From Intrasporangium calvum DSM 43043 (GTDB taxonomy: Bacteria > Actinomycetota > Actinomycetes > Actinomycetales > Dermatophilaceae): a stretch of 64,000 nt of DNA. Both the position numbers and the translations under genes were made by a program. The stretch covers positions 1,798,001 to 1,862,000 of the forward strand of contig NC_014830.1 of the NCBI RefSeq assembly GCF_000184685.1, given 5' to 3'. The notes under the pieces are model-generated. The model ran no database searches. It was given only the letters and a program-made list of their open reading frames with translations, and was not told where the DNA came from. Below, piece after piece: positions 8,447-16,652 of this stretch. Positions within the stretch are counted from its first letter, which is position 1. The number at the start of each line of letters is the position of its first letter.

Positions 8447-10480
8447 TCAGCGCAACGGGCCCGGCAGGGGGTCCGCGTGGAGCACGGTCAGCTCCGAGAC
8501 CGCGCGCGTGAGGATGACGTAGAGGCGCCGCAGGCCAGTGCGCTCGTCAGGCTCGGCAGCCGCGATCGCAGCAGGTTCGACGACGACGACGCGGTCGAAC
8601 TCCAGCCCCTTGGCCACCGTCGCAGGGACCAGCTGGACGGGGTGGTCCGCGTCGTCCCCGTGGTCGACGTCGAGGCGCCCGTGGGGCACACCCCACTCCT
8701 GGAGGGCCTCGCCCAGCCGGTCGAGCTCGAGGTCGGCGGCGATGACCCCCGTCGAGCCCGGCTCCCCGTCGCGGTCGGTGAGCAGCCTGGCCAGGTGCTC
8801 CCCGACCGAGGACCCGTCGACCCGCACGAGGGTCAGCACCCCGGGGTTGTCGCGGACCGACGTGGGCGGCGTGAGGCCCTCCGACATGTGGGGGAGCAGG
8901 CGGGCGGCGAAGTCGAGGACCCGCCCGGGCACCCGGAAGCCACGCTCGAGCTCCACCAACTCGTAGGCCGGCTTCCCGAGGTGGGCCATGGCCTCGGACC
9001 ACGAGCTGGTGGCCCATGGCGTCGTGCCCTGGGCCAGGTCCCCGAGGATCGTCGCGGACCCCGTCGAGCACCGGCGCCCGACGGCGCGCAGCTGCATGGG
9101 GGAGAGGTCCTGGGCCTCGTCGAGGATGACGTGTCCGAGGCTCGGGGTCCGCGAGAGCAGGTCGGCCAGCTCGTCGAGGAGGACGAGGTCGGCGCGGCTC
9201 CACCTCGAGGCACCCTTGCTGCGAGGAGGTCGCGGCCAGCCGAGCACAGCCTGCTCCGCCGCGGTGAGGTCATCGCCGGCCGCCGTCGCCAGGGCCACGG
9301 GATCGGACCACAGCCGGTGCAACACCGCGGCGGCGTCGAGGGCCGGCCACACCGAGGCGACGTAGGCCCGGACGGCGCCCGACGTGGCGACCGAGTCCTG
9401 GACCCGGTCGTCGGGGGCGTCGCCGGAGGCCTCCATGGCCAGAAGCACGTGGTGGGCGAGCCGCTGCGGCAGCAGGGCCCGGGCCGCCTCGTAGCGCACG
9501 TCGCGCGCCACGAGCTCGTCGAGGACGTCCTGCACCTCATACGCCGGCACCCGCCACTTCCGGACCCCGCGCGGCACGACGAGCGGCTCGGTCGCGCGGC
9601 GCACCGATGACCACACCGCGCGTCGCAGGACGGTGGCCAGCCGGGCGTCGCCCTTCAGCGTCGCCGCCGCCGGCGAGTCCTCGGCGCGCAACCGGGCACG
9701 GTGGCCCACGAGGGACTCGATGGTGGCGTGCCCGACCCGCACCTCGCCCAACGACGGCAGGACCGCTCCGATGTGGTCGAGGAAGGCCCGGTTGGGCCCG
9801 ATGACGAGTACCCCGGCCCGGTCGAGCCGCTCGCGGAACGAGTAGAGCAGCCAGGCGGCGCGGTGCAGGCCCACCGCCGTCTTGCCGGTGCCCGGCGCTC
9901 CCTGCACACAGATGGTCGTGCCCACGTCGCTCCGCACGATCTCGTCCTGCTCGGGCTGGATCGTCGAGACGATGTCCCGCATCGGTCCGGTGCGCGGCCG
10001 CTCGATCTCGGCCGCGAGGAGAGCGCTGTGCCCTGCGCCCGTCCCTGCGGCGAGCTGTTCGTCCTCGAAAGCGGTCAGCCGGCCGTGCTCGACCCCGAAG
10101 CGTCGTCGACGGACGACCCCCATCGGGTCTGCGACCGAGGCGCGGTAGAAGGCGCCGGAGATGGGCGCCCGCCAGTCGACCACGACAGGCTCCCCGGCGC
10201 CGTCGGACACATGCCTCCGACCGATGTGAAAGGTCTCACCCGCAGGATGCTCACGGCTGGCCACTGTGTCGATCCGACCGAAGAAGAGGGTCGTCCTCGG
10301 GTCGTCACGAAGGGAGACGATCCGGCGCGCGAGCACCCGAGAGAGCACCTCACCGGACACGGCGTCACTGGCCCGTGAGGCATCGAGCGCCTCAGCGGCC
10401 TCGCGCATCCGGGCCAGCTCTTGACGGGCCAGGTCGAGGTGCTCCTGCTCGGCCGCCAGCTCGACGTCGGGGGAGGACAA
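8447..10480 (-). CDS. HelD-type SF1 ATPase (RNA polymerase recycling factor)
   Basis: A 677-aa UvrD/Rep-like SF1 protein of the HelD class. Family members bind RNA polymerase through an N-terminal antiparallel coiled coil in the secondary channel and release stalled enzyme from nucleic acid; some actinobacterial members (HelR) give rifampicin tolerance. Seen: a charged helical N-terminus (about 1-70), [17 protein letters not shown] near 100-116, Walker A GAPGTGKT at 194-201, Walker B VILDEAQD, and C-terminal SF1 motifs including [10 protein letters not shown] and LYVILTRA. The start is a TTG at 10480-10478 with AAAGG about 7 nt upstream. The usual 19-bp rifampicin-associated element is not seen upstream. 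HelD versus HelR cannot be decided from sequence alone. Confidence 0.88.
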   Translation of the reverse strand: MSSPDVELAAEQEHLDLARQELARMREAAEALDASRASDAVSGEVLSRVLARRIVSLRDDPRTTLFFGRIDTVASREHPAGETFHIGRRHVSDGAGEPVVVDWRAPISGAFYRASVADPMGVVRRRRFGVEHGRLTAFEDEQLAAGTGAGHSALLAAEIERPRTGPMRDIVSTIQPEQDEIVRSDVGTTICVQGAPGTGKTAVGLHRAAWLLYSFRERLDRAGVLVIGPNRAFLDHIGAVLPSLGEVRVGHATIESLVGHRARLRAEDSPAAATLKGDARLATVLRRAVWSSVRRATEPLVVPRGVRKWRVPAYEVQDVLDELVARDVRYEAARALLPQRLAHHVLLAMEASGDAPDDRVQDSVATSGAVRAYVASVWPALDAAAVLHRLWSDPVALATAAGDDLTAAEQAVLGWPRPPRSKGASRWSRADLVLLDELADLLSRTPSLGHVILDEAQDLSPMQLRAVGRRCSTGSATILGDLAQGTTPWATSSWSEAMAHLGKPAYELVELERGFRVPGRVLDFAARLLPHMSEGLTPPTSVRDNPGVLTLVRVDGSSVGEHLARLLTDRDGEPGSTGVIAADLELDRLGEALQEWGVPHGRLDVDHGDDADHPVQLVPATVAKGLEFDRVVVVEPAAIAAAEPDERTGLRRLYVILTRAVSELTVLHADPLPGPLR

Positions 10481-10518
10481 GGGTGAGCCTTTCGTCGCCG
10501 GAGGTCATCGGGCGGGCC

Positions 10519-10524
10519 AGCCTA
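10519..10524 (-). promoter_or_regulatory. Candidate -10 box for the HelD-type gene
   Basis: On the minus strand this reads TAGGCT, about 38 nt upstream of the TTG start, leaving room for a leader with a ribosome binding site. No convincing -35 hexamer. Confidence 0.4.
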
Positions 10525-10579
10525 GTCTCCGTGCCAGCGCCCCTGCACGCGCGATTCCTCGCCGGCACCCGGGCGCCGC

Positions 10580-10585
10580 TAGACT
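10580..10585 (+). promoter_or_regulatory. Candidate -10 box for efp
   Basis: TAGACT, giving a predicted transcription start near 10592 and a leader of about 94 nt before the efp ATG. The leader contains the dispersed motif at 10651-10667. Confidence 0.45.
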
Positions 10586-10650
10586 TGCGCGGCAACTCAC
10601 CGACATCCGACGCACACGTCCGGGGCACCCACGTGCACGTGCACGCCGAG

Positions 10651-10667
10651 CGAGCCCAGCGGCATAC
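10651..10667 (-). repeat. Dispersed 17-bp motif, copy upstream of efp
   Basis: On minus this reads GTATGCCGCTGGGCTCG. The same word, whole or with one end base changed, is found at 39621-39635, 43430-43446, 49508-49524 and 57070-57086. Here it lies in the leader, 18 bp before the efp start codon, and is followed on plus by GAAAGT, as at hisE. Confidence 0.7.
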
Positions 10668-10685
10668 GAAAGTGGTACTTCACCC

Positions 10686-11249
10686 ATGGCAACGACCAAC
10701 GACCTGAAGAACGGCATGGTGCTCAACATCGACGGACAGCTGTGGTCCGTCGTCGAGTTCCAGCACGTCAAGCCGGGCAAGGGCCCCGCCTTCGTGCGGA
10801 CGAAGCTCAAGGCCGTCCTGTCCGGCAAGGTCGTCGACAAGACGTTCAACGCCGGCACCAAGGTCGAGACGAGCAACGTCGACAAGCGGACCATGCAGTA
10901 CCTCTACAAGGACGGCGACGACTTCGTCTTCATGGACACGGACACCTACGACCAGCTCCACGTGCCCCAGGCCGTCGTCGGGGACGCCGCGAACTACCTG
11001 CTCGAGAACCAGAACGCCATCGTGGCCACGCATGAGAGCGCCCCGCTCTACGTCGAGCTGCCCGCCTCGGTCGTCCTCGAGATCACGTTCACCGAGCCGG
11101 GCCTGCAGGGCGACCGCTCCACCGGCGGCACCAAGCCGGCCACCCTCGAGACGGGCGCCCAGATCCAGGTCCCGCTGTTCCTCGAGACCGGCACCAAGGT
11201 CAAGGTCGACACGCGCGACGGGTCGTACCTCGGCCGTGTGAACGACTGA
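10686..11249 (+). CDS. efp: Translation elongation factor P
   Basis: Binds between the P and E sites of ribosomes stalled at polyproline and stimulates peptide bond formation (187 aa, three beta-barrel domains). The tip of domain I reads [10 protein letters not shown] with Lys32 in a palindromic PGKGP loop. In actinobacteria this loop form has been described as working without lysine modification, and no modification enzyme is encoded nearby. ATG start. nusB follows after 5 bp, so the two are probably co-transcribed. Confidence 0.97.
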   Translation: MATTNDLKNGMVLNIDGQLWSVVEFQHVKPGKGPAFVRTKLKAVLSGKVVDKTFNAGTKVETSNVDKRTMQYLYKDGDDFVFMDTDTYDQLHVPQAVVGDAANYLLENQNAIVATHESAPLYVELPASVVLEITFTEPGLQGDRSTGGTKPATLETGAQIQVPLFLETGTKVKVDTRDGSYLGRVND

Positions 11250-11254
11250 TCGCC

Positions 11255-11668
11255 TTGTCCGCACGCAGCAAGGCCCGGGCCCGGGCCCTCGACATCCTCT
11301 TCGAGGCCGACCAGCGCGGGCTGAACGCCGAGGTGCTCCTCGACGAGCGGCTGCGGGACCCCGAGAGCCGCGCCGGCAACAACCCCTACACCGCCGATCT
11401 CGTGCGCGGGGTCGTCGGCAGGTGGCGCGACATCGACGCGGCCCTGACCGACTACAGCCAGGGGTGGACGCTGGACCGGATGCCCGCCGTCGACCGCGCG
11501 ATCCTGCGCGTCGGCGCCTGGGAGGTCCTCTTCAACGACGACATCCCGGACGCCGCGGCGATCGCCGAGGCGGTCGCCCTCGCGACGGAGCTCTCGACGG
11601 ACGAGTCGCCGGGTTTCGTCAACGGTCTGCTCGCCCGGCTCTCCGAGGTCAAGGCGACCATCGTCTGA
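11255..11668 (+). CDS. nusB: Transcription antitermination factor NusB
   Basis: All-helical protein that binds boxA RNA with NusE (S10) in rRNA antitermination (137 aa). The family pattern is clear: ARSKARARALDILFEAD at the N-terminus, LVRGVVGRWRDIDAAL in the middle, and MPAVDRAILRVGAWEVLF. The start is TTG 11255, 5 bp after efp; no better start fits the N-terminal Arg-rich helix. efp-nusB is a standard actinobacterial pair. Confidence 0.95.
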   Translation: MSARSKARARALDILFEADQRGLNAEVLLDERLRDPESRAGNNPYTADLVRGVVGRWRDIDAALTDYSQGWTLDRMPAVDRAILRVGAWEVLFNDDIPDAAAIAEAVALATELSTDESPGFVNGLLARLSEVKATIV

Positions 11669-11759
11669 GCGAGGGCGTCGGTGCCGAACGCGCGACACGC
11701 GGCACGATCCGCGCGCACGGCTCCTCGCAGCACTCCCGCGGCTGGTGATGCACACCCAT

Positions 11760-11765
11760 TAGGTT
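11760..11765 (+). promoter_or_regulatory. -10 box of the flavodoxin-like gene, apparently leaderless
   Basis: TAGGTT is followed 7 nt later by GTG 11773. The spacing predicts transcription beginning at the start codon and supports GTG 11773 over the in-frame TTG 11764, which lies inside the -10 box. Confidence 0.6.
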
Positions 11766-11772
11766 GGGCCTC

Positions 11773-12228
11773 GTGACCGCGCGGCTGCTCGTCGTCCACC
11801 ACACGCCTTCTCCGGCGACCCAGGAGATCCTCGAGGCGGTGCTCGCCGGTACCCGGGCCGACGGTATCGAGGGCGTCGCTGTCGACGTCCAGCCGGCGCT
11901 GTCCGCGACCGCGAGCGACCTGCTCGCCGCCGATGCGGTCCTGCTGGGGACCCCGGCGAACATCGGCTACATGAGCGGTGCCCTGAAACACTTCTTCGAC
12001 ACCGTCTACTACCCCACGTTCGGGGCGAAGCGCGGCCTGCCCTACGGCTACTGGGTCCACGGCAACAACGACACCGAGGGCGCCCGCCGGGCGATCGAGT
12101 CGATCGCCGGCGCCCTCGGATGGGTGGGGTCCGCCGCGCCCCTGCTCGTCACCGGGCCGGTGGACCGAGAGGTGCGAGAGGCCGCGTTCGAACTGGGCGG
12201 GACGCTTGCCGCCGTGCTCATGGGGTGA
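11773..12228 (+). CDS. Flavodoxin / NADPH-dependent FMN reductase-like protein
   Basis: A 151-aa single-domain flavodoxin-fold protein. RLLVVHHTPSPATQEI at the N-terminus matches a beta1-loop-helix FMN phosphate site, and GTPANIGYMSGALKHFFD is the typical second FMN loop of flavodoxin-like reductases. YYPTFGAKRGLPYGYWVHG may cover the isoalloxazine ring. Partner and substrate are not known; such proteins are often annotated flavodoxin family. It stands alone between nusB and the pyr operon, with its own promoter. Confidence 0.8.
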   Translation: MTARLLVVHHTPSPATQEILEAVLAGTRADGIEGVAVDVQPALSATASDLLAADAVLLGTPANIGYMSGALKHFFDTVYYPTFGAKRGLPYGYWVHGNNDTEGARRAIESIAGALGWVGSAAPLLVTGPVDREVREAAFELGGTLAAVLMG

Positions 12229-12322
12229 TCCGACTGCGAGGCCGCCGGACGGACTCCTCCGGCGGTTCGCGTGGCCGCGTCCCACCGGCCAGTCGCTGCA
12301 CGAGGCACTCCGCCGGCCCGGT

Positions 12323-12328
12323 TAGACT
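12323..12328 (+). promoter_or_regulatory. -10 box of the pyr operon
   Basis: TAGACT, predicting a transcription start near 12335 and a leader of about 55 nt that is almost entirely the PyrR-binding hairpin plus ribosome binding site. Confidence 0.6.
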
Positions 12329-12350
12329 CTCCCGCGGAAGACATCCTTTA

Positions 12351-12380
12351 ACCACCGTCCTGTGAGGCGGGGAAGGAGGT
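12351..12380 (+). promoter_or_regulatory. PyrR-binding hairpin sequestering the pyrR ribosome binding site
   Basis: 12351-12360 (ACCACCGTCC) can pair with 12371-12380 (GGAAGGAGGT), 8 of 10 positions, leaving purine mismatches and the loop TGTGAGGCGG. The segment TCCTGTGAGGC matches the PyrR binding loop consensus (UCCnGnGAGGC). The 3' arm contains the Shine-Dalgarno AAGGAGG (12373-12379) for GTG 12390. No terminator follows. This fits translational repression by PyrR in the presence of UMP/UTP, as shown for mycobacteria, rather than the Bacillus attenuation mechanism. Confidence 0.82.
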
Positions 12381-12389
12381 CCAGCGGCT

Positions 12390-12980
12390 GTGACCTGCCC
12401 TGACCTGAACACGCCGGCACCACATCCCACCATTCCGGAGGACGCTCGAGACGTCCTCAGCTCGGATGACATCGCCCGGGCGTTGCGGCGCATCGGGCAC
12501 GAGATCCTCGAGCGCAACAAAGGCGCAGCCGACCTCGTCCTCCTCGGAATCCCCTCCCGCGGAGTGCCGCTCGCCCAGCGGCTCGGCGCCGCGATCGAAG
12601 CGGTGGAAGGCGTCGCCGTGCCGGTCGGAGAGCTCGACGTGACCCTGCACCGCGACGACCTGCGTCGCCAACCGACGCGGGCGGCACACCGCTCGCGCAT
12701 CCCCGAGACCGGGATCGACGACAAGGTCGTCGTGCTCGTCGACGACGTGCTCTACTCCGGCCGGACCATCCGCGCCGCCCTCGACGCGCTGTCGGAGCTG
12801 GGCCGGCCCCGAGCGGTCCGTCTCGCGGTCCTCGTCGACCGCGGTCACCGTGAGCTGCCGATCCGGGCGGATCACGTCGGCAAGAACCTCCCCACCTCCC
12901 GCGACGAGCGCGTCCACGTGCGGCTGTCCGAGCTCGACGGGCTCGACGTGGTGCGCATCAGCGGAGGGGAGGGCCGATGA
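12390..12980 (+). CDS. pyrR: Bifunctional pyr operon RNA-binding regulator / uracil phosphoribosyltransferase
   Basis: Type I phosphoribosyltransferase-fold regulator that binds pyr leader RNA when bound to uridine nucleotides (196 aa). The PRPP loop is [19 protein letters not shown] (about residues 111-129); [15 protein letters not shown], the RDD of HRDDLRR and the C-terminal VGKNLPTS are typical. Start GTG 12390, 10 nt after a strong AAGGAGG. First gene of the operon, so it controls its own translation through the leader hairpin. Overlaps pyrB by ATGA. Confidence 0.96.
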   Translation: MTCPDLNTPAPHPTIPEDARDVLSSDDIARALRRIGHEILERNKGAADLVLLGIPSRGVPLAQRLGAAIEAVEGVAVPVGELDVTLHRDDLRRQPTRAAHRSRIPETGIDDKVVVLVDDVLYSGRTIRAALDALSELGRPRAVRLAVLVDRGHRELPIRADHVGKNLPTSRDERVHVRLSELDGLDVVRISGGEGR

Positions 12981-14011
12981 CTCGACACATGCTCTCGTCG
13001 GCGGACCTCAGCCGCACCGAGGTCCTGGACATCCTCGCCACAGCCGAGTCGATGCACGACCTCCAGCGACGTGAGGTGAAGAAGGTCCCGACCCTCCGCG
13101 GTCGCACCGTGATCAACTTCTTCTTCGAGGACTCGACCCGCACCCGCTCGTCCTTCGAGATCGCCGGGAAGTGGATGTCCGCCGACACCATCAACCTCTC
13201 GGCCAAGGGGTCGTCGACCTCGAAGGGAGAGAGCCTCCGCGACACCGCCATGACCATCGACGCGATGGCCGTGGACGCCCTCGTCATCCGCCACAACGCC
13301 TCCGGCGCCTGCCACCAGGTGGCCCAGTGGGTGCGCTGCTCGGTGATCAACGCCGGAGACGGGACCCATGAGCACCCGACGCAGGCGCTGCTCGACGCGT
13401 ACACGCTCCGGAGTCGCCTCGGCGACCTCGACGGCAAGCACGTCGTGATCGTCGGCGACCTCACGCACTCGCGCGTCTTCCGGAGCAACGTCATCACGCT
13501 CAAGACGCTGGGAGCCAGAGTGACCGTCGTCGCACCCCCCACCCTGATGCCGAGTGGCATCGTCGGCTGGAGTGCCACGGACGGGTTCGCCACGTCGTGG
13601 GACCTCGACGCCGTGCTCGACGGCGAGGACCCCGTGGACGCGGTCATGATGCTCCGGGTCCAGCGCGAACGGATGAGCGGCGGGTACTTCCCGACGGCTC
13701 GGGAGTACACCGTCGGCTACGGCCTGACGCGAGACCGCCTCGACCGGCTCGTGGCGCGCAACCCTGACGTGCTCATCCTGCACCCGGGCCCGATGAACCG
13801 CGGGCTCGAGATCGCGGCCGAGGCTGCGGACAGCGCCCGGTCGGTCGTCCTCGACCAGGTCTCCGCGGGTGTCGCCGTCCGGATGGCAGTCCTCTATCAC
13901 CTGCTCGCAGGCAACGACGACGCGCCGCGCGAGCCGGCCGAGCTCGAGACCAGCACGACCGGGGCGTCCGCGCCGTCGGCCCCCACGCAGCCTGAAGGAG
14001 TTGCCCGATGA
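12977..14011 (+). CDS. pyrB: Aspartate carbamoyltransferase catalytic subunit
   Basis: Condenses carbamoyl phosphate and aspartate to carbamoyl aspartate (344 aa). Motifs: [13 protein letters not shown] (carbamoyl phosphate site, about 50-62), [10 protein letters not shown] with the neighbouring-subunit Lys, HPTQALLD, and HPGPMNRG. The last 30 or so residues after LLAGND form a Ser/Thr/Pro-rich low-complexity tail beyond the usual end of the family. No pyrI regulatory subunit is present. ATGA overlaps at both ends (pyrR, pyrC). Confidence 0.96.
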   Translation: MTRHMLSSADLSRTEVLDILATAESMHDLQRREVKKVPTLRGRTVINFFFEDSTRTRSSFEIAGKWMSADTINLSAKGSSTSKGESLRDTAMTIDAMAVDALVIRHNASGACHQVAQWVRCSVINAGDGTHEHPTQALLDAYTLRSRLGDLDGKHVVIVGDLTHSRVFRSNVITLKTLGARVTVVAPPTLMPSGIVGWSATDGFATSWDLDAVLDGEDPVDAVMMLRVQRERMSGGYFPTAREYTVGYGLTRDRLDRLVARNPDVLILHPGPMNRGLEIAAEAADSARSVVLDQVSAGVAVRMAVLYHLLAGNDDAPREPAELETSTTGASAPSAPTQPEGVAR

Positions 14012-15312
14012 CCCGACTGCTCGTTCGAGGAGCCCGCATCCTGGGCGGTCACCCAGCAGACCTGCTCATCGAGGACGGCGTCATCAGGCAGGTCGGCTCG
14101 CTCGGCGCTGCCGAAGGGGTGGAAGTGATGGACGCGGACGGCCTTGTGGCGCTGCCGGGGCTGGTCGACCTGCACGTCCACCTCCGCGAGCCGGGCCGAG
14201 AGGACGCCGAGACCATCGCCACCGGCTCGGCCGCGGCGGCCGCCGGTGGCTTCACGGCCGTCTTCGCCATGGCCAACACGAGCCCGGTCACCGACACCGC
14301 GGAGGCGGCCGAGCGCATCCTCGACCTCGGCCGGGCCAGTGGCCTCGTCGACGTGGTCCCGGTCGGCGCCGTCACCAAGGGGCTCGATGGGGCCGAGCTC
14401 GCCGAGCTCGGGCTGATGGCCCGCTCCCGCGCGCGCGTCCGCGTCTTCTCCGACGACGGTCGGTGCGTCCACGACGCCCGCCTGATGCGACGCGCCCTCG
14501 AGTACATCAAGCCGTTCGGTGGCGTCATCTCCCAGCACGCCCAGGACCCGCACCTCGCGGACGGCTCGGCCTGCTGTCACGAGGGGGAGCTGTCCGGCCG
14601 GCTCGGGCTGCCCGGCTGGCCCGCGGTCGCAGAGGAGACCATCGTCGCCCGAGATGTCATGCTCGCCAGGCACACCGGCTCGCGCGTGCACGTGGCCCAC
14701 GTCTCGACCGCCGGCACGGTCGAGGTGGTCCGCTGGGCCAAGGCGCAGGGGATCGACGTCACTGCGGAGGTCACCCCTCACCACCTGGCTCTCACGACCG
14801 ACCTGCTCGTCGGCTACGACCCGGTCTACAAGGTCAACCCGCCGCTGCGGCCGCAGGAGGACGTCGAGGCGCTGCGCGCGGCGCTCGCCGACGGGACCAT
14901 CGACGCCGTCGCGACAGACCACGCGCCGCACGCGCGGCACGACAAGGAGCACACCTTCGTCGACGCAGCCTTCGGGATGCTCGGCCTCGAGACCGCCCTG
15001 GCCGTCGTCAGCGACCTCATGGTCCGACCCGGCCTGCTCGACTGGTCCGACGTCGCGCGCGTGATGTCGACCACCCCGGCGCGGATCGGTGGCCTGCCGG
15101 ACCAGGGCCGCCCGCTGCAGCCGGGCTCGCCGGCGAACATCACGCTCGTCGATCCGGACCGCGAGGTGACCGTCGACGCCGCGGCGAGCCGTAGCCTCTC
15201 ACGCAACAACCCGTGGCACGGGCGCACCCTCAGGGGCGCAGTCCACGCGACCATCCACCGCGGGACGGTCACCCACAGCACCGACACGAACGTGATGGAG
15301 ACCGCATCGTGA
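14008..15312 (+). CDS. pyrC: Dihydroorotase
   Basis: Zinc amidohydrolase of the class I dihydroorotase type that cyclises carbamoyl aspartate (434 aa). The metal-binding [10 protein letters not shown] is at about residues 53-62, MANTSPVTD follows, [13 protein letters not shown] supplies further His ligands, and ATDHAPH contains the catalytic Asp. In some actinobacteria a small membrane protein gene sits between pyrC and carA; here pyrC and carA overlap directly (GTGA 15309-15312). Confidence 0.96.
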   Translation: MTRLLVRGARILGGHPADLLIEDGVIRQVGSLGAAEGVEVMDADGLVALPGLVDLHVHLREPGREDAETIATGSAAAAAGGFTAVFAMANTSPVTDTAEAAERILDLGRASGLVDVVPVGAVTKGLDGAELAELGLMARSRARVRVFSDDGRCVHDARLMRRALEYIKPFGGVISQHAQDPHLADGSACCHEGELSGRLGLPGWPAVAEETIVARDVMLARHTGSRVHVAHVSTAGTVEVVRWAKAQGIDVTAEVTPHHLALTTDLLVGYDPVYKVNPPLRPQEDVEALRAALADGTIDAVATDHAPHARHDKEHTFVDAAFGMLGLETALAVVSDLMVRPGLLDWSDVARVMSTTPARIGGLPDQGRPLQPGSPANITLVDPDREVTVDAAASRSLSRNNPWHGRTLRGAVHATIHRGTVTHSTDTNVMETAS

Positions 15313-16652
15313 CCCTCAACCCACCCAGCCCGACCGGGCTCGTCCGCCAGCCCGCCGTGCTCGTCCTCGAGGACGGCCGCAGTTTCCGCGGACTGTCCTA
15401 CGGAGCCGTGGGCGAGACCCTGGGCGAGGCCGTCTTCTCGACCGGGATGACGGGCTACCAGGAGACGCTGACCGACCCGAGCTACCACCGGCAGGTCATC
15501 GTCATGACAGCCCCACACATCGGCAACACCGGGGTCAACGACGAAGACGGCGAGTCGCGTCGGATCTGGGCTGCCGGCTTCGTCGTCCGCGACCCCGCTC
15601 TGCGTTCCTCGAACTGGCGCGCCCGCCGCGACCTCGAGGACGAGCTGCGCGACCAGGGCGTGGTCGGCATCTGCGAGATCGACACCAGGGCGCTCACCCG
15701 GCACCTGCGCGAGCGCGGCTCCATGCGGGTGGGCATCTTCAGCGGCAGCACGGCGCAGCGTCCCCCGACCGAGCTGCTGGACCGGGTCCTCGCCGCCCCC
15801 CGGATGGAGGGGGCCGCTCTCGCCGAGGAGGTCAGCACGAGGCAGTCCTATGTCGTCCCAGCGCGAGGGCAGAAGCGCTTCACCGTCGCGGCACTCGACC
15901 TCGGGATCAAGGAGATGACCCCCCAGCTGATGGCCGAACGCGGCATCGAGGTCCACGTCCTCCCGGCGAGGTCCACGATCGAGGACGTCATGACGGTGGG
16001 CGAGCACGGTCCCGACGGCGTCTTCTTCTCCAACGGGCCCGGGGACCCGGCGACCGCCGAGCGCGAGATCACCCTGCTCCGTCAGGTTCTCGGCGACCGG
16101 GTGCCCTTCTTCGGGATCTGCTTCGGGAACCAGCTGCTCGGCCGGGCCCTCGGTTTCGGCACCTACAAGCTGAAGTACGGCCACCGCGGGATCAACCAGC
16201 CGGTGCTGGACCGGGCCACCGGCAAGGTGGAGGTCACCGCCCACAACCACGGGTTCGCCGTCGACGCACCGCTCGACGACGTCAGCGACACTCCCTTCGG
16301 GCGGGCGCGGGTCTCGCATGTGTGCCTCAACGACGACGTGGTCGAGGGTCTCGAGTGCCTCGACGTGCCCGCCTACTCCGTCCAGTACCACCCCGAGGCG
16401 GCCGCCGGCCCTCACGACGCCGCGTACTTGTTCGACCGCTTCATCGAGCTGATGGAGCGGCGAGGAGAGGGTGAGGACACGAGCGAGGAACGAGTGAGGC
16501 CCGGAGCCCCGACGAGCGCGACCGGAGACATGGAGCGGCGAGGAGAGGGTGAGGACACGAGCGAGGAACGAGTGAGGCCCGGAGCCCCGACGAGCGCGAC
16601 CGCAGAAATGGTCGAGTCCACGACCGCAGAGCAGAACAGGGAAGCAAACTGA
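15309..16652 (+). CDS. carA: Carbamoyl-phosphate synthase small (glutaminase) subunit with repeated C-terminal tail
   Basis: Releases ammonia from glutamine and channels it to CarB (447 aa; usual length 370-395). The N-terminal domain begins [13 protein letters not shown]; the class I amidotransferase domain has [12 protein letters not shown] with the catalytic Cys and YSVQYHPEA with the His. After [11 protein letters not shown] the protein gains about 65 extra residues made of two 26-residue repeats (residues 382-407 and 408-433) and a short end. GTG 15309 overlaps the pyrC stop; the stop overlaps carB by one base (TGATG). Confidence 0.95.
   Translation: MTLNPPSPTGLVRQPAVLVLEDGRSFRGLSYGAVGETLGEAVFSTGMTGYQETLTDPSYHRQVIVMTAPHIGNTGVNDEDGESRRIWAAGFVVRDPALRSSNWRARRDLEDELRDQGVVGICEIDTRALTRHLRERGSMRVGIFSGSTAQRPPTELLDRVLAAPRMEGAALAEEVSTRQSYVVPARGQKRFTVAALDLGIKEMTPQLMAERGIEVHVLPARSTIEDVMTVGEHGPDGVFFSNGPGDPATAEREITLLRQVLGDRVPFFGICFGNQLLGRALGFGTYKLKYGHRGINQPVLDRATGKVEVTAHNHGFAVDAPLDDVSDTPFGRARVSHVCLNDDVVEGLECLDVPAYSVQYHPEAAAGPHDAAYLFDRFIELMERRGEGEDTSEERVRPGAPTSATGDMERRGEGEDTSEERVRPGAPTSATAEMVESTTAEQNREAN
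16452..16607 (+). repeat. In-frame 78-bp tandem duplication in carA
   Basis: Two 78-bp units, 16452-16529 and 16530-16607, differ at two positions only, both in the last six bases. Each encodes 26 charged residues starting [20 protein letters not shown]. The unit itself contains the internal near-repeat CGAGCGAGG/ACGAGTGAGG. Near identity at the DNA level points to recent duplication. I do not see the unit elsewhere in the window. Confidence 0.95.

Noticed and set aside
10481-10685. Rifampicin-associated element upstream of the HelD-type gene
   Set aside because: No 19-bp inverted element matching the known pattern was found between the HelD-type gene and efp.
11764-11772. TTG 11764 as start of the flavodoxin-like gene
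   Set aside because: It lies inside the TAGGTT -10 box; GTG 11773 fits the family N-terminus and promoter spacing.
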